64,000 bases of DNA, taken from NCBI GenBank assembly GCA_038380795.1, contig CM076261.1, forward strand, positions 33,133,866-33,197,865. Reading direction: 5' to 3'. Shown here in pieces: positions 24,051 through 38,450 of the stretch; positions within the stretch are counted from its first letter, which is position 1, and every line of letters begins with the position of its first letter. Origin of the DNA: Pyrocephalus nanus (Eukaryota; Chordata; Aves; Passeriformes; Tyrannidae). The notes below the pieces were generated by a model. The model did no database searches and was not told the origin of the DNA. It worked only from the letters and a program-made list of their open reading frames with translations. A program made the translations under genes and the position numbers.

Positions 24051-27000
24051 AAATAAATTCAATAGCTATTTTTTGTCATTGTATATAGTATATAAAGCTC
24101 TTCTTTTCCCATGTGCTTTTTTACATTTTACTAACCTTTCATCAAAGTGTCAGGGTCTACTTTAAGTGCATTATTTTGAGGGATATTCTAGGTTTCTGTC
24201 TGGTTTTAATTTCCACCTCTGACTGTCCCCTCCCCCTAAGTCTATAATTGCAGTTTGCTTTTTTTCCCCCTCTGTTGGGTATTTTCTTCAAAGTTTTCAT
24301 CAGATTTCCAAGATGACTATGGTATATTCTCCTACTAAATATTTTATTACAATCCTTTCTAATCACAGCAAAAATCAAAGAAAGAAAACTAAAAAAAAAA
24401 ATTAGTATATTGAAACTGAAATCCCTTGAAGTAAACTCTCAGCATCTTCAATGGAAAGAAGAATTACTCTGTCATTTTTACACCTGCTTTCATCTGCTCT
24501 CTGGGGTTTTTCCCACTGTGAACACCCTAAAGGCTATTTTTCCTCTGAGTACACAGATCTCTTTTTAAACTGCCATCTTATACACTTAACATTCTGTGCA
24601 CTTGAGTGCACTTACCATTTGCTTTTTGCTGCAGCTATAAATAATGTTAAGAGAATGTCAGTGTCTAGATGCCTTACCCACATACATACAATAGGATCAG
24701 CAGGTTTTACAAAACATTTATCAACATAACATTTGGAGCTTTCACTCTGCTTTCATTTGGAAACACAAGTACTGTTAACAAATGCTTTCTCTAGCCAAAG
24801 TAGTATTCAATTATTCAAATTGCTTTAGGCTATAATAGTTGTACTAAGCACTGTTCGTTTTATTAATGTTGAATGCTGTTAACACCTTAATCAGTGATAT
24901 TTTAATTCACTACTTAGACAAAGATTTTTGAGTAAATATAATAAAATAAAGAAGAAGCGGTGGCTAATTTATTAGACCCAGTCAAAAATATACATAACTT
25001 GCTAAACTGATAAGGTCTTACTTGAAGCAAAATAATTCTGTCCAGACCACACATCGAATAATGTAATCAGATGCTAGCGATTAACATACTTTAAAAAAAA
25101 GTCATTGGCAAAACCTTTTTGAAACAAACATTTTCTATAGGGGAGAGGAGGATGGAAACAGTTCACAATGTATATATGCTTCAAGCAGTAGAAGGAAAGA
25201 AATTTGAAAATCAAGTCAGAAGTACTTGATTGTGGATCCTGCCTAAAATGGAATTTCTATGTACCTGAAATCCCATCTCTCCTACCTCTGAAAATACCAT
25301 ACACTATTCTGCAAAACTGAAACAATAAGCATGTTTTTTTTAGTATTGAAGTTCAATTAAGGTTATAAAAAACACCCTCTTAAAGCAAATAATTTATTCC
25401 CTAAGGTAGTTTAACTTATCTATGGTTTAGATTTTACCATATTTACTGAGATGGTAGTCCCTTATGCCTACTGACCTGGATTCTCAATTCTACCAATCTC
25501 TGCTGAGTCTCTTTAACAGACCCCCCAAAACATGACAGGTTTAATGAAATATTCAGCTCAGTGGAATATTTGCAAATGTTCCTATAATTCAAAATAAAAC
25601 CAGTCTGTGATTTGAATGGGCTTTTCGAAAAATGACTCCCACAGACTACCTTAATTTATACAATAATCTTCTGGCAGGAACCAAGTTTTTTTTTGGCTGT
25701 CAGCATTACTATTTGATTTTTTTGCAAAGAGTATAGGACTTATAGAATCAATGAGATTTCCTTTTTCCCCAAAAGATTACATTCTTACCAGTATAAAAAA
25801 GAGTGAAGATGGATAATAGTGAATATGTAAGGAAGTAGCTGACAAAGGAATAAATGAACATCATATTTTCATGAGTTTTTTTCTCCAGATTTCAATGCAT
25901 CAAACAGCCTTTAATATCTAATCTTTTGATTAACAATAATAAATGCATTTAAGTATATATTTAAAAATTACAACAGTCCAAGTTTAAAAAGTTCTAAAAT
26001 TAGCAATGTTAAGTTGTAAAGAATTATTTCTTTCTATTAAATGTGTGCTAATAGTGAAAATATTTTAATAATGCTTTCTGTAATGTTGCTATTCAAATAG
26101 TATAACTTTGGCCTCAGCAATAATCTGATAATAAATTTCAGTAATCATACTAGCTATACTTATGTAGTATAAACTATAAGCACACAAGATCAACTTATTA
26201 AAAAAAAAACCACTAAAATTAATATTCTGTACTCATTCAAACACTGTAGTCACTTTCCATTCTTTTTCCTGTACTTAAGTTCTTTAGGCCCACCTATTGA
26301 TTACTTCACTTGACCAGGATTCTAAGTAGATTTAATATCTATTTATTTCGAATTATACATTCCTGTGCAGCTGATAAGAAAAATGTGAGTCAAAATCAAG
26401 TATCTAGAACAGATTACCCTGGAATTGTTCACTGATTTTATCAACAGAGACAATGGTATTTTGAAATAAATGAGACTGATAAGTCTGTTCTGTAAGAAGC
26501 AACAGAGGAAGACTTCAAAGAAGCAAACCAAAGGTGACATTCTGCAGTTGTATCTGTGACAGAAAATTTGTCTGCAGTAATTAATGATAGAGATAAACAT
26601 TAAAGAATCTGATTATAAAATAATCTGTAACAGAAGAAAAAAATCGGGGGAAGCAACGGATTTCACTTTTAGCTATTGGCTCTGTGACAATTTGGGCATA
26701 AACAGCTATGTTAATTTCCCATAATATTAATCTGCTGCTCAACAATAATACATTTACTTCTTTTTGGTCTTATTTAATTTTTTTTTTCATTTAAAGTTTT
26801 AAAAAGAAAATTTAAACATTTTTTAATGCCATCTGAAAAAAAAAAATATTCTTTTGTCTCATGGAAGACTTCTTATTCAGACTTTTTAGGCAGAAAACGT
26901 TATTATTTCTCAAAGTTATAGTTCTTTAGAAGACTAATAGTAGCATATCCTCCCAGTCACTGGCACAAAAGTTGCAGATACATGAAATTTTAGCCTGGGA

Positions 27001-28661
27001 ATTCTGCCCTCAGTAAACGCATTTAATGAGTGGACATGGTTGTCTGTATGCTTACACTCACAGCCATCTGCTATGTGGTCACTGTTCTCATTTTTTTTTT
27101 CACAAGTGGACTGGACATTTTCCTTAGAGTATTTATGGCAAGCAACACGAACAATAGGCCAAGGCTTTTACTTTCTATTACTTTCTACCAAAATCACTTT
27201 TTTTGCTGTTTATAAACCACTGACATGAACATCTCAGTTAGCACACTTAGAAAGTATGTTTCAGAAAGCAATATCTGAAAAGTAATAATGAAAAACAAAA
27301 GTCCTGCTACCTCTAAGCTTTGTTGCAATGGCACAGTAGAGAATAAAAATAACCACTTTTGATGAGAAGAGATATAAATAAAAAAGTATCAACATAGTAG
27401 AACAATCTGCAAGTAAAATATGGCAGAAAATAACATTAGAAAACAAATTCTTTTCTAGACATGAGGAATATTCTTCAGAAAACACATCTAAGTATTAGTG
27501 TTTCCATAAATGAACTTGCCATTCTGAATTCTTTCATGTCTGTGTAATTAGACTGAGATCAGCAAACAGATTCCCAAACATCTTAGAAATGCAGGGTCTC
27601 AAAACAGGCTGAGCAAGCAAAAGCCATGGAAAAGAAAATAGACAGGAATCTGCTTGCAAAATTTTTGGTTACAATGTTCACAAATAGGTCTGAATCCACC
27701 AGTGACATTACATCAAAAGTTGCAGCTTCAGAGAGTACATGGCAGTTTGTGGGGTAAGCCATGTGCTTTTTTGTCCTTGTATATAAAATTTCTATTTTAA
27801 TCAATGTGGACTGTTTGATTCTGTGAAAGTATGATGATGACAAATCTCCTGAACTATTTTCACTGCTTCTGTCTTGACATCTTCCAGACAAAAACAGCCA
27901 ATGAACTGAATTAGTGTAACTGCAATTAAACTGGGGAGGGGGAAGATTACAAAAGAGGTTAAACTACTTCTTGATAGTAAAGGTGTGTACAACTGAGGCA
28001 AAACCAAATTATAAGAGCACAGTGACGGCTAGGAAAAAAACATGAATAAACCTACTAGAATGGTTTTGCCAGAATTTGTTCTGCAGCCATTATCTGCTGA
28101 CACACCATTTTCATTCCCTAAAAATATGTACTGCCATTTTACACTGTTTCTACTTCATTGCATTTTATATTCAAAAGCCAAAAAACTTAATTCTCAGAGC
28201 ACTGAAGAAGAAACCATTACTATTGTTAATACTATGACAGATTATTTAGATCAATTTCTGCTTCTGGGAGTCTAAACATGGGCTCATCAGTGCTAAGAAG
28301 GTCTGTATTTCCCTAATGACTCTACATCACAGAGCACCTTCTAAACTACTTCCGTACAAATGGGAAACAAAAGGCTATCATCCTTATTTAGTACAATTTT
28401 TCTATGTTTTGTTTAGGAATAAATGTCCAAACAAGACTAAGGTAGTACAGATCTCAGTCTTTATAATTCACATTTGCATTTTGGCTAGTACCAAAAATGA
28501 AAGCATGTAGAAGCGTTTCTCATACAGAACAAGGATACACAAGCAGAGCCTTACATGACTTATGGAAGAAAACTAAAATGACCACTGACTTTACATAGTA
28601 ATCTTTTAAAAAATAATATATGATAAATAATGCCAAAAAGCCAAATACATTTGTCACTATC
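24051..28661. other. Unannotated intergenic stretch
   Basis: AT-rich sequence with no gene, RNA or clear repeat. Open frames of 60-102 codons are scattered on both strands. The largest (27583-27891, minus) has no recognisable domain. A snoRNA-like box C pattern near 27830 was considered and not accepted. Confidence 0.65.
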
Positions 28662-29468
28662 TGTAGAAGTCCAGAAGATAAGAGGCTAAGTCACATGTCT
28701 TATAAATGGATAGCTGGTTATCCATGGAGCAAAACAAGTATTGTTGATAAGAACACACAATGTGAATTGGCAAGAAAGAAAAGGGTACAGCTGGAGAAGG
28801 AGGCCATACGGAGGTAGGGCAGTGCTCTTCTGGGACAAAGGTTTTGTTTTAGCTCCTGGAGATAAGCACAACACAGTACAGAGCAAGTGCAGGAATAAAG
28901 TTGAGAAGCGGGCATGGACTGTCAACCAAAGACCAACACAGTAGAGGGGGAATAAGAACACTGAAGACAACTGAAGGCCTCTGACGCATTTCCAGAGAGG
29001 TCTGAATGTCTGGAAGAATGAACTGTGCATGATAATTCACATAGAAAGCCAGAAACTTCTCTCAGGGTGAGGGGCAGGGGAAATTTATTTATTAAGGCAC
29101 TCCCACAAAATTGAGATGGTGTACCTCAGGACCCTAAACACCCCATCAGTTGCATCAACACTGAAGCCATGACTGCCTTCCTTCCTTCCTGCATTCCTTC
29201 CTGCATTCCTTCCTGCCTTCTTTCCTTCCTGCCTGCCTCCTTCCTTCTCTTTTCTTTTACCCTACCCTTTATTTAAAATCCACTGCCTTGAGTTTGTACA
29301 ATAAGATAAGGGACTAGCTTATACCAATTTTTGTGTTATGTTTATAATTTACTAATAAAACATTGTAAGTTTTTGTGGATCCTCTGACTTTTTTTGTCCC
29401 TTTTTTGAGTGACTACAGGCATCTACAAATCTTGGGTTTTCCCGTCCCTTTCAGGGAGGGACACCACA
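28662..29468 (+). mobile_element. Candidate ERV LTR (about 0.8 kb), plus strand
   Basis: The proposed element starts TGTAGAAGTCC and ends GGGACACCACA, giving TG...CA termini. The five bases before it (CTATC) and after it (CTATT) agree at four of five positions, as an old 5-bp target duplication would. Inside are a pyrimidine-rich repeat (29177-29256), AGATAAGG, then ACTAATAAAACATTG with AATAAA at 29353-29358 and about 110 bases of T-rich U5-like sequence to the end. This order resembles bird class III (ERVL-type) LTRs. No coding region adjoins it. The 3' part is more convincing than the 5' boundary. The 114-codon minus-strand frame inside is not taken as a gene. Confidence 0.5.
29177..29256. 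repeat. (CCTT)n / CCTTCCTGCATT pyrimidine repeat
   Basis: CCTT units interspersed with CCTGCATT and CCTGCC variants make a nearly pure pyrimidine strand of about 80 bases. It lies inside the candidate LTR, upstream of its AATAAA. Confidence 0.92.
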
Positions 29469-30908
29469 CTATTTCAAGTTCTACTGCTCAGGATCAACAT
29501 CTTACCATAGAATATCTCTTAAAACATACTACTAAGAACACAGGAAGAAAAGTAATTTTTAACATGCATTTGGGAGAAACTAAGTATAGAAGGCTAATGA
29601 AAATATACTATATTTGAAATTAGGTCATAGCCTTAAAGCTGAATGTTGATTTCAAAAGGCAGTCTCTGCAGAGAAACAGGACCCTGAAGAAAAGCAGATA
29701 TCCAATGATTTGTCCAAGAGGACTCTGGTTAGGAAATATTCCTACACAAATGCTTGTATATGCAGCCTGAAGTGAGTGTCTCTCTTAGTAAATCACGTGC
29801 TGTTTAAAAAGTATTTTGCTTGATGTATACATCTGTAACCAAAAAGCACATCAACACAATGATATAATCCTGGTACTTCCATTTATATTTGTTCTCTCTC
29901 TCTCAGTGCCTCATAACTGTCTCTCACTTTGCAATAACCAGAGTGTTTCTTATTCTAAATCAGAAAAGTAATTTTACCAGACACATGTAATTACTGTCCA
30001 CAGAGCAAAGTCAGATTATTTCTTCAAATCCACATCTAGTATTTAAACACTGGATAGGCCGATTTACTTTATGGAAGCATACCATCTTTAATATTTATAT
30101 GACTAAGGATTAATTGTTTTCTTTTTACAATGTTTAGATAAGGCTAAGCACATATCACAGTGAGCTGAAACAATCTTGCAAGAATATTTTCAGCAATTAT
30201 CATAACTAGGTACAATTCAGGAGTCCATCAAGGATTACTTAATTGTTTTTAAATAATGATCTAATCATAACAACTGCACATAATTAAAAATAAACAAAAT
30301 CTGCAAATAGCTGCCTCTCATTAATCTCTCCTGTGCAACTCATCTGTATCATCTAGTTATATAAAAATGGCATGAAGAGCCTGAGAAAGTAACAGAATTT
30401 TACCATGATTTCTTATGTTAAGTACTCCTTTAGAAGCAATAAACATTGAAAAAAAATCCATGATAATATGACTTTGGTAGTGGGATAGTTCCCAATCAAT
30501 GCTAGTCAGTTAAAATTAGAGCAACCTGGCTCAGTTCCATTCTTCTAATTGGACTCCTCCTGATGTTCCAAAAGACCCAGCAATGGAGCAGCAGTTGCAC
30601 CCTGTGCCACAATAGTGGATTTTGTATCTTATTCACCTACTTTCCTTCTCCATTTTTTTAACTGCTGTAATTCCTCTTTTCTTGAATATTCCTTCGAACA
30701 GGAACATTAAATTTTTAATCTTACGTAAAAACAAAATGAAACAAAACCCTCAAAGCCCCCCAGAAAATCCAGAAATCTGCTTGCTGTCCTCTAACTGCAA
30801 AGACATCCTTTAATAAGCACACAGATTCCTACTAATATATTCCTAACAATTGTTTAAAAATAAAAAGTATTCTTCACATTTCTGTGTAGGAACACAGTTC
30901 TAGACAGA

Positions 30909-30949
30909 TTTCTTTTTTTTTCTTTTTTTTTCTTTTTTTTTTTTTTTTT
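30909..30949. repeat. T-rich tract with periodic C (T8-9 C units)
   Basis: Three units of eight to ten T separated by single C, ending in a run of about 18 T. It is a polypyrimidine strand of low complexity. Confidence 0.93.
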
Positions 30950-33900
30950 GTCATTAAAGACAGAAGGAATGTTTTAAATAATGAAAAGTAAGCTTCTTGT
31001 GAAATGCATCATTTTCCCACTCCCAACACACATTACAAATCAATATTCATTTTATGTGTTTTTCCCAGCACATCCTCTGCAGAGCATTCAAACAGTTTTT
31101 AATGAATCCTGCACTCTATACTTATATGCTATGGCTTTCTTTGTATATCCAGAATGGAACACAGGAAGAAAAATTACAGCAGACAGCAATATAAGGTGTG
31201 TTAGGATGAGATAAGTTACTTTCAGAAAAGTAATTTCAATTATTACTAACAATCTGAGTCGGTGTTACTCTGTAGACTTCAAAGAGTACTAGTAAGAGCA
31301 AAGACAATGTTTTACCCACTGTTAGCAACTGTATTTAAGCAGGAATGAGCTGATATGAACTACCACAGAGATGAAAATAACATTTATATTGGGAGTGCAA
31401 AAGAAAATGAGATGCTCTGTTACCTAAGTTAGTTGAATTAAATTTTCATTGGCCTCACTGAATATTAGTCACCTACACAATTTGTCTTCCTATTGCAACC
31501 AAAATCTCTAGTTCTCATAACGTCTACCTGAAATCCCTTTCCTTTTACATCTATTTAGAATTCTATACAAGATGTTAGTTGGATATATTTCTTCAAAGCT
31601 TAAATACATTTCTACTAACTATTTTTCTTTATAAGTTCATTTTCTGAATATACTTAGTAAAATCAACTGACGAGTTTTAGACTGTGCCTGAATCTTGCAT
31701 CATAAGAAAGAAGCAAACCAAAAAATCTCTTCTTCCTACATCGCTTAAACCTAACTGAGCAGTCTTGGTCAGAGTTAATTGTCTTCTGTCACTGTTATAT
31801 ATATCAGTCAATTAAGTCTTCACACATCATGTTTCTGTGAAAATACTCCATTTTTAAAGATATGTATTTATTTCTGGACATATGCCTCTTCATTTCATTT
31901 GTTTTCATATACAATATGCCAGTCCATAATCCAGTACCCAATGACACTCTTATGATAAATTTAATTGAAAACTCTTGTTATGAGTTCTTCCACGAATTAT
32001 AATTTACCCATGCATATTTATTTTAAATGTATCTTGCTTTTTAGAATGTCTACTTTTCTTCAGGATGCAACAGAGCAGCTGCGCTACACAGCAGCTCATG
32101 CCAACGCATGTTAGAGAATCTCAAACTATCCTGATTCAATATTGTAAGACAATACAGCTGTCTCCAGAGTAACTCATCCTCTGTGGCCAGCGGAGGTCCT
32201 TCAAACAGAGGTGATGTGACATATCTTAGAACCATAATAATTCTTCTGATGTTACCAGAAACCTTCACCTGTATTCAGTCCCAGAATTCTGTTCTAAAAC
32301 TAATAATTAATTTAAATAGGAATTTTTACAACAACTCTTAAGGAAGTAGTTTTGTTCCTTTTGCAACTGGTAATTCAAGGTCCCAAACCCAAATTTACTT
32401 ATTTTCATTTAAGTAAAAGGAAAAGGAAATATGATCCAAGGATAAAATAGAATCAACGAGATATTCAAAACATATGTTAAGTGTTCAGGAATTAATATTA
32501 TAGAAAACTATAAATGAAAAAACTGCGAACACAATAGAAGACTTACACTGGTTACTTTTCATATACTGCATTAATTAATTAATCTACTACTTGCCTAAAC
32601 ATACTTTTAGAATGTGTAGCATGCCATAATAAAAGTGATGGTCTGTTTTGTTCAGTAACAAAGTATGTGAAAGGAAGTATCTGAATCTTATTGCAGCAAA
32701 ATTTGTTTCCTGATGACATAAAAGGGAACTGCACAGCTACAGCTCTTCAAAGGCTTTGAAGATGTGCAGCATTGTAATATTAGTCAAAGAGATCATGAAT
32801 TTGTGAGTGTGTCATCTGATGAGTCCCTTATAACTAAATGTCTTTATTCCACCTCTCTGTGTTACAGTTTAACCTACTCAATGAGATCACGCCAATGTCA
32901 CGCCACTGAAGCAGCAACATCTTTAACTATGACTCACTAACATCAATCACTCTCTTGCTTTTTTAGCACACCAGAAGAAAAACTGGCTTTGTTCCCTATA
33001 AGAACTTCTTCACTTTTATGTTAATGTGATAAAAGAAAGTACAGAAGCAATCCAAAATTATTCAATAGTTAAAGAGCTGGAAAACCTTCATGACATTCAA
33101 TGACATTGAAAAAACACCTGTAGCATAAATCCTTAAAATATTATTCTCTAACTTGGTCATAGATAACTGACATAATGCACACTGAAGTTACTTGGATGTA
33201 GTATGAACAAAATTATGGGATGTCATATGAAAAAATTAATATTATTTATGTTAACTTTCTCAGTCTATGAGCAGGTATATGACTGAATATGTTCCCTTCT
33301 TGTATATGTTGGAAGACAGAGAATATGTAAATATTTTGTGTTTACATGTCAACTTTTGAGTGACACAGATGCACTTGAACATAATGATTTTTGCACTTGA
33401 AAACTTCATTTAACATAAAAACCTGTACATTCAGACTTCATTTAGAGTCTTAGAGGTATATAAAACACCAAGCATCCCAAATTATTCTAGAGGGAGAATA
33501 TCTGTAACAAATTTTCTAGACAGCTAATCTGATTAATAACTTAACTTTTAATTCTCTAATTTTTAATACTTGATTCCTGTTTTATTTTTCCCCAAGTTGA
33601 AGCCTAATTTTTCTTCCCAGATTAAAGTTAGATACTGCTGCCTTCTATGGGAACTAACTGAATTAAACATTGGAATATCACCATTCTTGCTGACAATTCC
33701 ATCAGTTCAATCAACATAATTTTTTTAGGCTTAAATTCATAAAACAGTATTAAAAAGGGTATGTAATTCTCACTCTGTTATTTTGTAAGTTAAACAGTAA
33801 TGAATGACATGATCAATTTGAGTTATAAAATTCTAGAATAAATAATCTTGGTACTTGTTCCCTACAGATAAATACACCTTTTTTTTTTTTTAATTTTGAC

Positions 33901-36877
33901 AACTGATGAAATAAGATTATATTGCTGAACTGACTAATTAGAAATTATTTCCAGCACTAAAACTGTATTTTCTATTTCATCAGATAACAAATAAAGGAAT
34001 AAACATTGCTAGTTTTCATGGGCTGTGATTGTAAACAGATTCAAATACATATTTTTGAGACCACTTTAAATACTGCCACTCAGACTGAATCAATTTCTTG
34101 AACTGAAAATTAAAATAACATTTATGTATTCTGTGATGGGGAAAAAAAAAAAATCAAAATCACTACATTTTGAAGAGAAGTGGCCCAGACAGTGCATGAA
34201 TTCTTTAATCTCCACCAGCATAATTTTTAAAAGGTTAAGTCTGTTATCTGAGTAGAATCTGTAAATACTGCTTAAATGTAACAGCTAGTTTGCCTCATTT
34301 TACAGTTTTATGATTTGAGGCTTTTCCTATAATTTCCCCACTTCAAATGCTTTCCCATCAACCCAGTTTTCATCTTTAGGATTAGAAACAGAGTAAAAGA
34401 ATGGAAGTGAAAAAAACCCAATAGATATAACAACATCACAAGAGAATCTGCTTTTAATGGATGGCTTATCATTTGTCTAAAGGAATTAAAAAAAATTAAG
34501 ATGATACTGGCATGAAGAACAAAGTATGTGAAATAGTAAGCAAAATAAGAAAATCTGAAAATCAAACAGGTGGATGATAGTAGTAGAACCTAGTGGTTTT
34601 GTAACCATTTAACCATTTCTTGAGGGGTACGATTTAGATTTACCTACATGACACCATTCTTGATCACCTTACCATGCTAATGGAGCCACATTTTTAGATT
34701 ATTTGTTCAATTCTTATTCCTACTTATGCTTCATAATTTCGGAGTAATACAGGTCACTGAACACCATTCTGTTAGGTGCTGAAAGGGAATACTAAGAAAA
34801 TGCCTTTTTTTTTGTCCTTCTAAAATACTTATAAACTCACTTAAATGTGTTACAGACTGTAAAGGAACACCAGACATTAGAGAAAAATGGTTTTATATAA
34901 AAGAAAGTCAAAATAATGGTGATGTAATTAAAAAAAATATTTATCTAAGACAACACAAACACTTCATTGGAGGTGAATGAAAATTATATAAAGACAAAAG
35001 AAACTACTTACTTGATGACTAACCAAGAGCTTAGAAAATATGTTTTCTGTCAAATAGTCTTGGGAGCCTCCACTGTAGATAACAGAAACCTGACAATACA
35101 GCAGCTTTCACTGAAACAGAATAAAAAAATTTTTAACATGATCAGAAAATAATGTCTTCCATGGTACTTATGTAAACAAACAACAGTATAGGCATTGCAT
35201 TGCCCATTGCAGCAGAACATGAAGACGTTAAGATGTTTTTTACCCTGGTAAATCTATAGAGTCAGTAATACAGCAGTGTACAATTTTTTATTTGTAAGCA
35301 GCTGTTCAAAATTAGAAATCTAATTGAAATTACTAAATACACAGCAATGATATTTTCGGGATTTATAAGCAGCTTGGGAGTAATACGTGAATTCTTATCT
35401 CATACCAAATTTAGGAAAATGAGCTAATTTGAAAACCCTCTGATTAAAGTCAAATTAGTTACTTTCACAGAGCAATAGGGAAGCATTGGTTCTGAAACTG
35501 TTCATAAACCACAAGAAATACTCAAACAACAAAAATAATCTAGTCTCAACTTTGCACAAATTTAGAACTGAATATGTTTTAGAGAACCTTTTTCTTCATT
35601 TATATACATTACTTACCAGTCCCTCTCAAATATGCACTATATCAATATAATCTCACTAAACACTTTGACTTGTCTTTGCTATTATCACTGAACTAATCTC
35701 ACAGTGTATGATACTAATAAATGCTAATAACCAAAGAAGAAAAAAATTAAATATATATCGAATAACCAAGAAATTATTTTTGCATTACTCCTGCAAGCAC
35801 CCTCTCAGAAAATATACTGACATTTCTGTAGATTCTTAATTAATGTGAAACCATATAGAGAATCAAGGTATACCATATAAAAACTAAAATAAACTTATCA
35901 ATTTAATTTTTTTTTTTCTTGAGCTTTAATGTCTGTAGATTTATGACACTGAGAGAGTATGCCTTAAATGGAAGACAAATTGGCTTTAAAAAGGTATATG
36001 ACATAGAGCATTACTCAGTGTGCTGTCAATTCTACCAGTGAAATATTTGAACTTCATTTACATAGAAACTTTGTTAGCTTTCTTAAAATGCACTGCTTGC
36101 TTTAACATACTCATGAATTGTTCACGATAAGAAATAGAAAAATCACAGGCAAGGCTAGCCCTCTGTTCCGTATGCAGGTGGGTTTTTTTTGCCCCACAAC
36201 AAGATATCGTCTTGGAAGTAAAGAAACCTTGGCATAGACCAGCAAGTCCTTAAAAAAACCCAAAGTCCTTCCACAAGAATTTGGGTCGAGGTATCAGCAG
36301 AAGTTACAGAATTTTTACTGCTTTTCATTTGCCTCCTTGTAATACAATTAGTAAGTATCAGAGATCTCTAGTCATCCCAGAGAAACTACAGACAGTAAAA
36401 GCTAGGATACGAGCAGTACCTATGTTGCACAGCTGCCCCAGAACTAGGCTGCTGATTCTTGGTGACATCTAAGATGTGTCATCAGTGACATGACTTATTG
36501 GGCGTAACTCTTCCATACAATAGAAAAAGTGTCAGTTTTGCTCAGTTTACCCTTTAAAAATATTTTAAGATTCACAGTCCTATCTGTTCTTTTCTTACAT
36601 TCTCTTCTTTCACATTTGCTAACTTTTCCTGGCTCACTTCCACTGATCTCCCCGTTAAGAATTCTCTTGTAGTTGTAGAACAAGAAGATAGATTCACTTT
36701 TTTATTCCATTGGGATAATTTGTCTCTAGCTAGTCTTATAGAAACTGTTATTGATAGCTTTCTGAATTATAGTTTTAGTAGGAATCAAAGCTGTGTTTTT
36801 CTTTGTATGCATAATCTTGATGTGTTTCCTCCTAGTATTAAGGTTCTGTTTATACACTGAGATGTGTAGAATTCTTC

Positions 36878-36960
36878 ATTATTACCATTATTAATAATAA
36901 TAGTATTATTATACTAATCCTCAATTATTGTTGTCATAATTAATTAATTTTAAAGCTTGT
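36878..36960. repeat. ATT/TAA-rich degenerate simple sequence
   Basis: ATTATTACCATTATTAATAA, GTATTATTATAC and AATTAATTAATTTT blocks make an imperfect trinucleotide-like stretch, probably a decayed microsatellite. Confidence 0.6.
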
Positions 36961-38317
36961 TTCCTCCAAGCTACAGAATTTAGAATGAGTGGAACACAAA
37001 TCAATACATTAAATAATTGCGTGTAATTTTTTTATTTGTTTGTTTGTTTCTGTTAGTGTGTTTTCTTAAGAGGTCAAATTTGGCCAAGAGTTTTTCTTAT
37101 TCCTGTGCTATTTCTTGGAAATTGAAGACCAAATTTTTCTTCTCAATGTGATGCATAATTAGTTACCTGATATTAGCCTAGTTGTTATCTGTAAGAGTCC
37201 AATTTTTTTTCTGGGTTTTGCAAGTGTTCAGCTCAAAGGTATAAGAAATAAGCCCAACAGGGATTAAAAACTCTGAAAAGTATCAGAATAGAAAAAAAGC
37301 TGTTGGTACATGGGAAATTACTGAGTTTTGGTTGAAAAGGCAAAGGGACATTAGCCACTACCTTCTTTAAGACAGACATTCAGAGCCAGAAAACATCATA
37401 GGTGAGTCCGGCTAAGTATAGGTATCTAATGGCAGCCAAATGGGACAGTCAGATATAATATATAATATGGATTCTACAGCAGACCTTTTGAAGTGGTCGT
37501 CTGGACATGATTAAATATCTCAGAACATCTAACATGACCTTAAGGCAGCTAAATCCCACCTGACTATGCTGTGATATTTTCAAACAAGATTTGAGATCAG
37601 TCTCGTGTATGCCAGGAATAGTGAAATGAAATAACTAGAAGAGTATCTGCCTTTTTTTAAATGATGACACTCAGCTTTAGGGTGAGCTGCTTTCACCCCT
37701 TAGAAAGTATGGCACACAATAAGACTATCTTAGGTATATCAGAGTTCAGTAACATACACAAAACAACTGGTGACCTAAGAGGATGTATGGAATCACAGAC
37801 TTTGTAAAAACTCCCTCTTCATTTGCTTTGAAGTGATACATATTTGAAGATATTTTTTTCTCCCAGAGTTCCTAATCTTAAAGCAGGTACTTAAATGGAG
37901 AAGACAGTTTAATTACAGAGAACTCAGATTCCAGGATTCTTGAACATTATCCTCAAAGTAACTGAGATTAATACTAAAGAACAAGCAACAGATTTTTTTT
38001 GGTTGTTCTGAAAAACACCTATCAGACTTTTGAAGAAAAATTACGTTGGCCCTTACCTCTCACAAACAAAGCTACTCTCATCCTCTTGCAAAACTATTCA
38101 TCAGCAATGTAACATGATATATGATGTATTTGATGATGTATTTTAAAATGGCTGGCAAGTCACGGTCATAAGAACATTATACCATTTGTAGCAAATTCCT
38201 ATTACACATTTTAGTCCATAAAGATTATTTATCCTTTGTGAGTTTCACCTATAACCACATGGCTCTGTAATGCAGTACTGTCATTGCCACTAGGCAAATA
38301 ACAGGCCATTACCTCTC

Positions 38318-38450
38318 CATAGAGGCTGCGCAGTCTCCATCCTTAAAATGTTTCAAGACCCAAGTCTTGAAAGACAAAGCGCTCAGCCATCTGCTGTCAA
38401 CCACATAATTTGAGAAACAGGTTGGAGTACGTGACCTCCAAATTTCATTA
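38318..38450 (+). mobile_element. Very old CR1 3'-end fragment
   Basis: GAGGCTGCGCAGTCTCCATC at 38322-38341, followed by an 'aaaatgtttcaagaccc' block, a GACAAAGCGCTCAGCCA-like block and AGGTTGGAGTACGTGACCTC near 38419-38438, follow the order of a CR1 tail (consensus style: gaggctgtggagtctccatcc ... ggttggactagatgacctcc). Divergence is high and the octamers are gone. A perfect 9-bp inverted repeat (38351-38359 with 38364-38372) falls inside it. Confidence 0.55.

Larger units (their letters stand above)
29469..38317. other. Unannotated AT-rich intergenic stretch
   Basis: Nearly 9 kb with no recognisable gene, RNA gene or retroelement. It includes the T8C tract at 30909-30949 and a TTA/AAT-rich segment near 36878-36960. 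Frames of 60-85 codons occur in all phases at chance density and encode no identifiable motif. Short islands of higher GC (for example 32050-32270 and 37380-37760) could be very old repeats that I cannot name. Confidence 0.65.

Noticed and set aside
27828..27912. Box C (ATGATGA) with downstream CTGA motifs, possible C/D snoRNA
   Set aside because: There is no convincing terminal stem and no clear box C'/D' pair. These short motifs are common by chance.
28686..29030. 114-codon minus-strand open frame
   Set aside because: It lies within the candidate LTR and shows no viral or host protein motif.
38351..38372. Perfect 9-bp inverted repeat with 4-base loop
   Set aside because: It lies inside an old CR1 fragment and is short enough to occur by chance in 64 kb.
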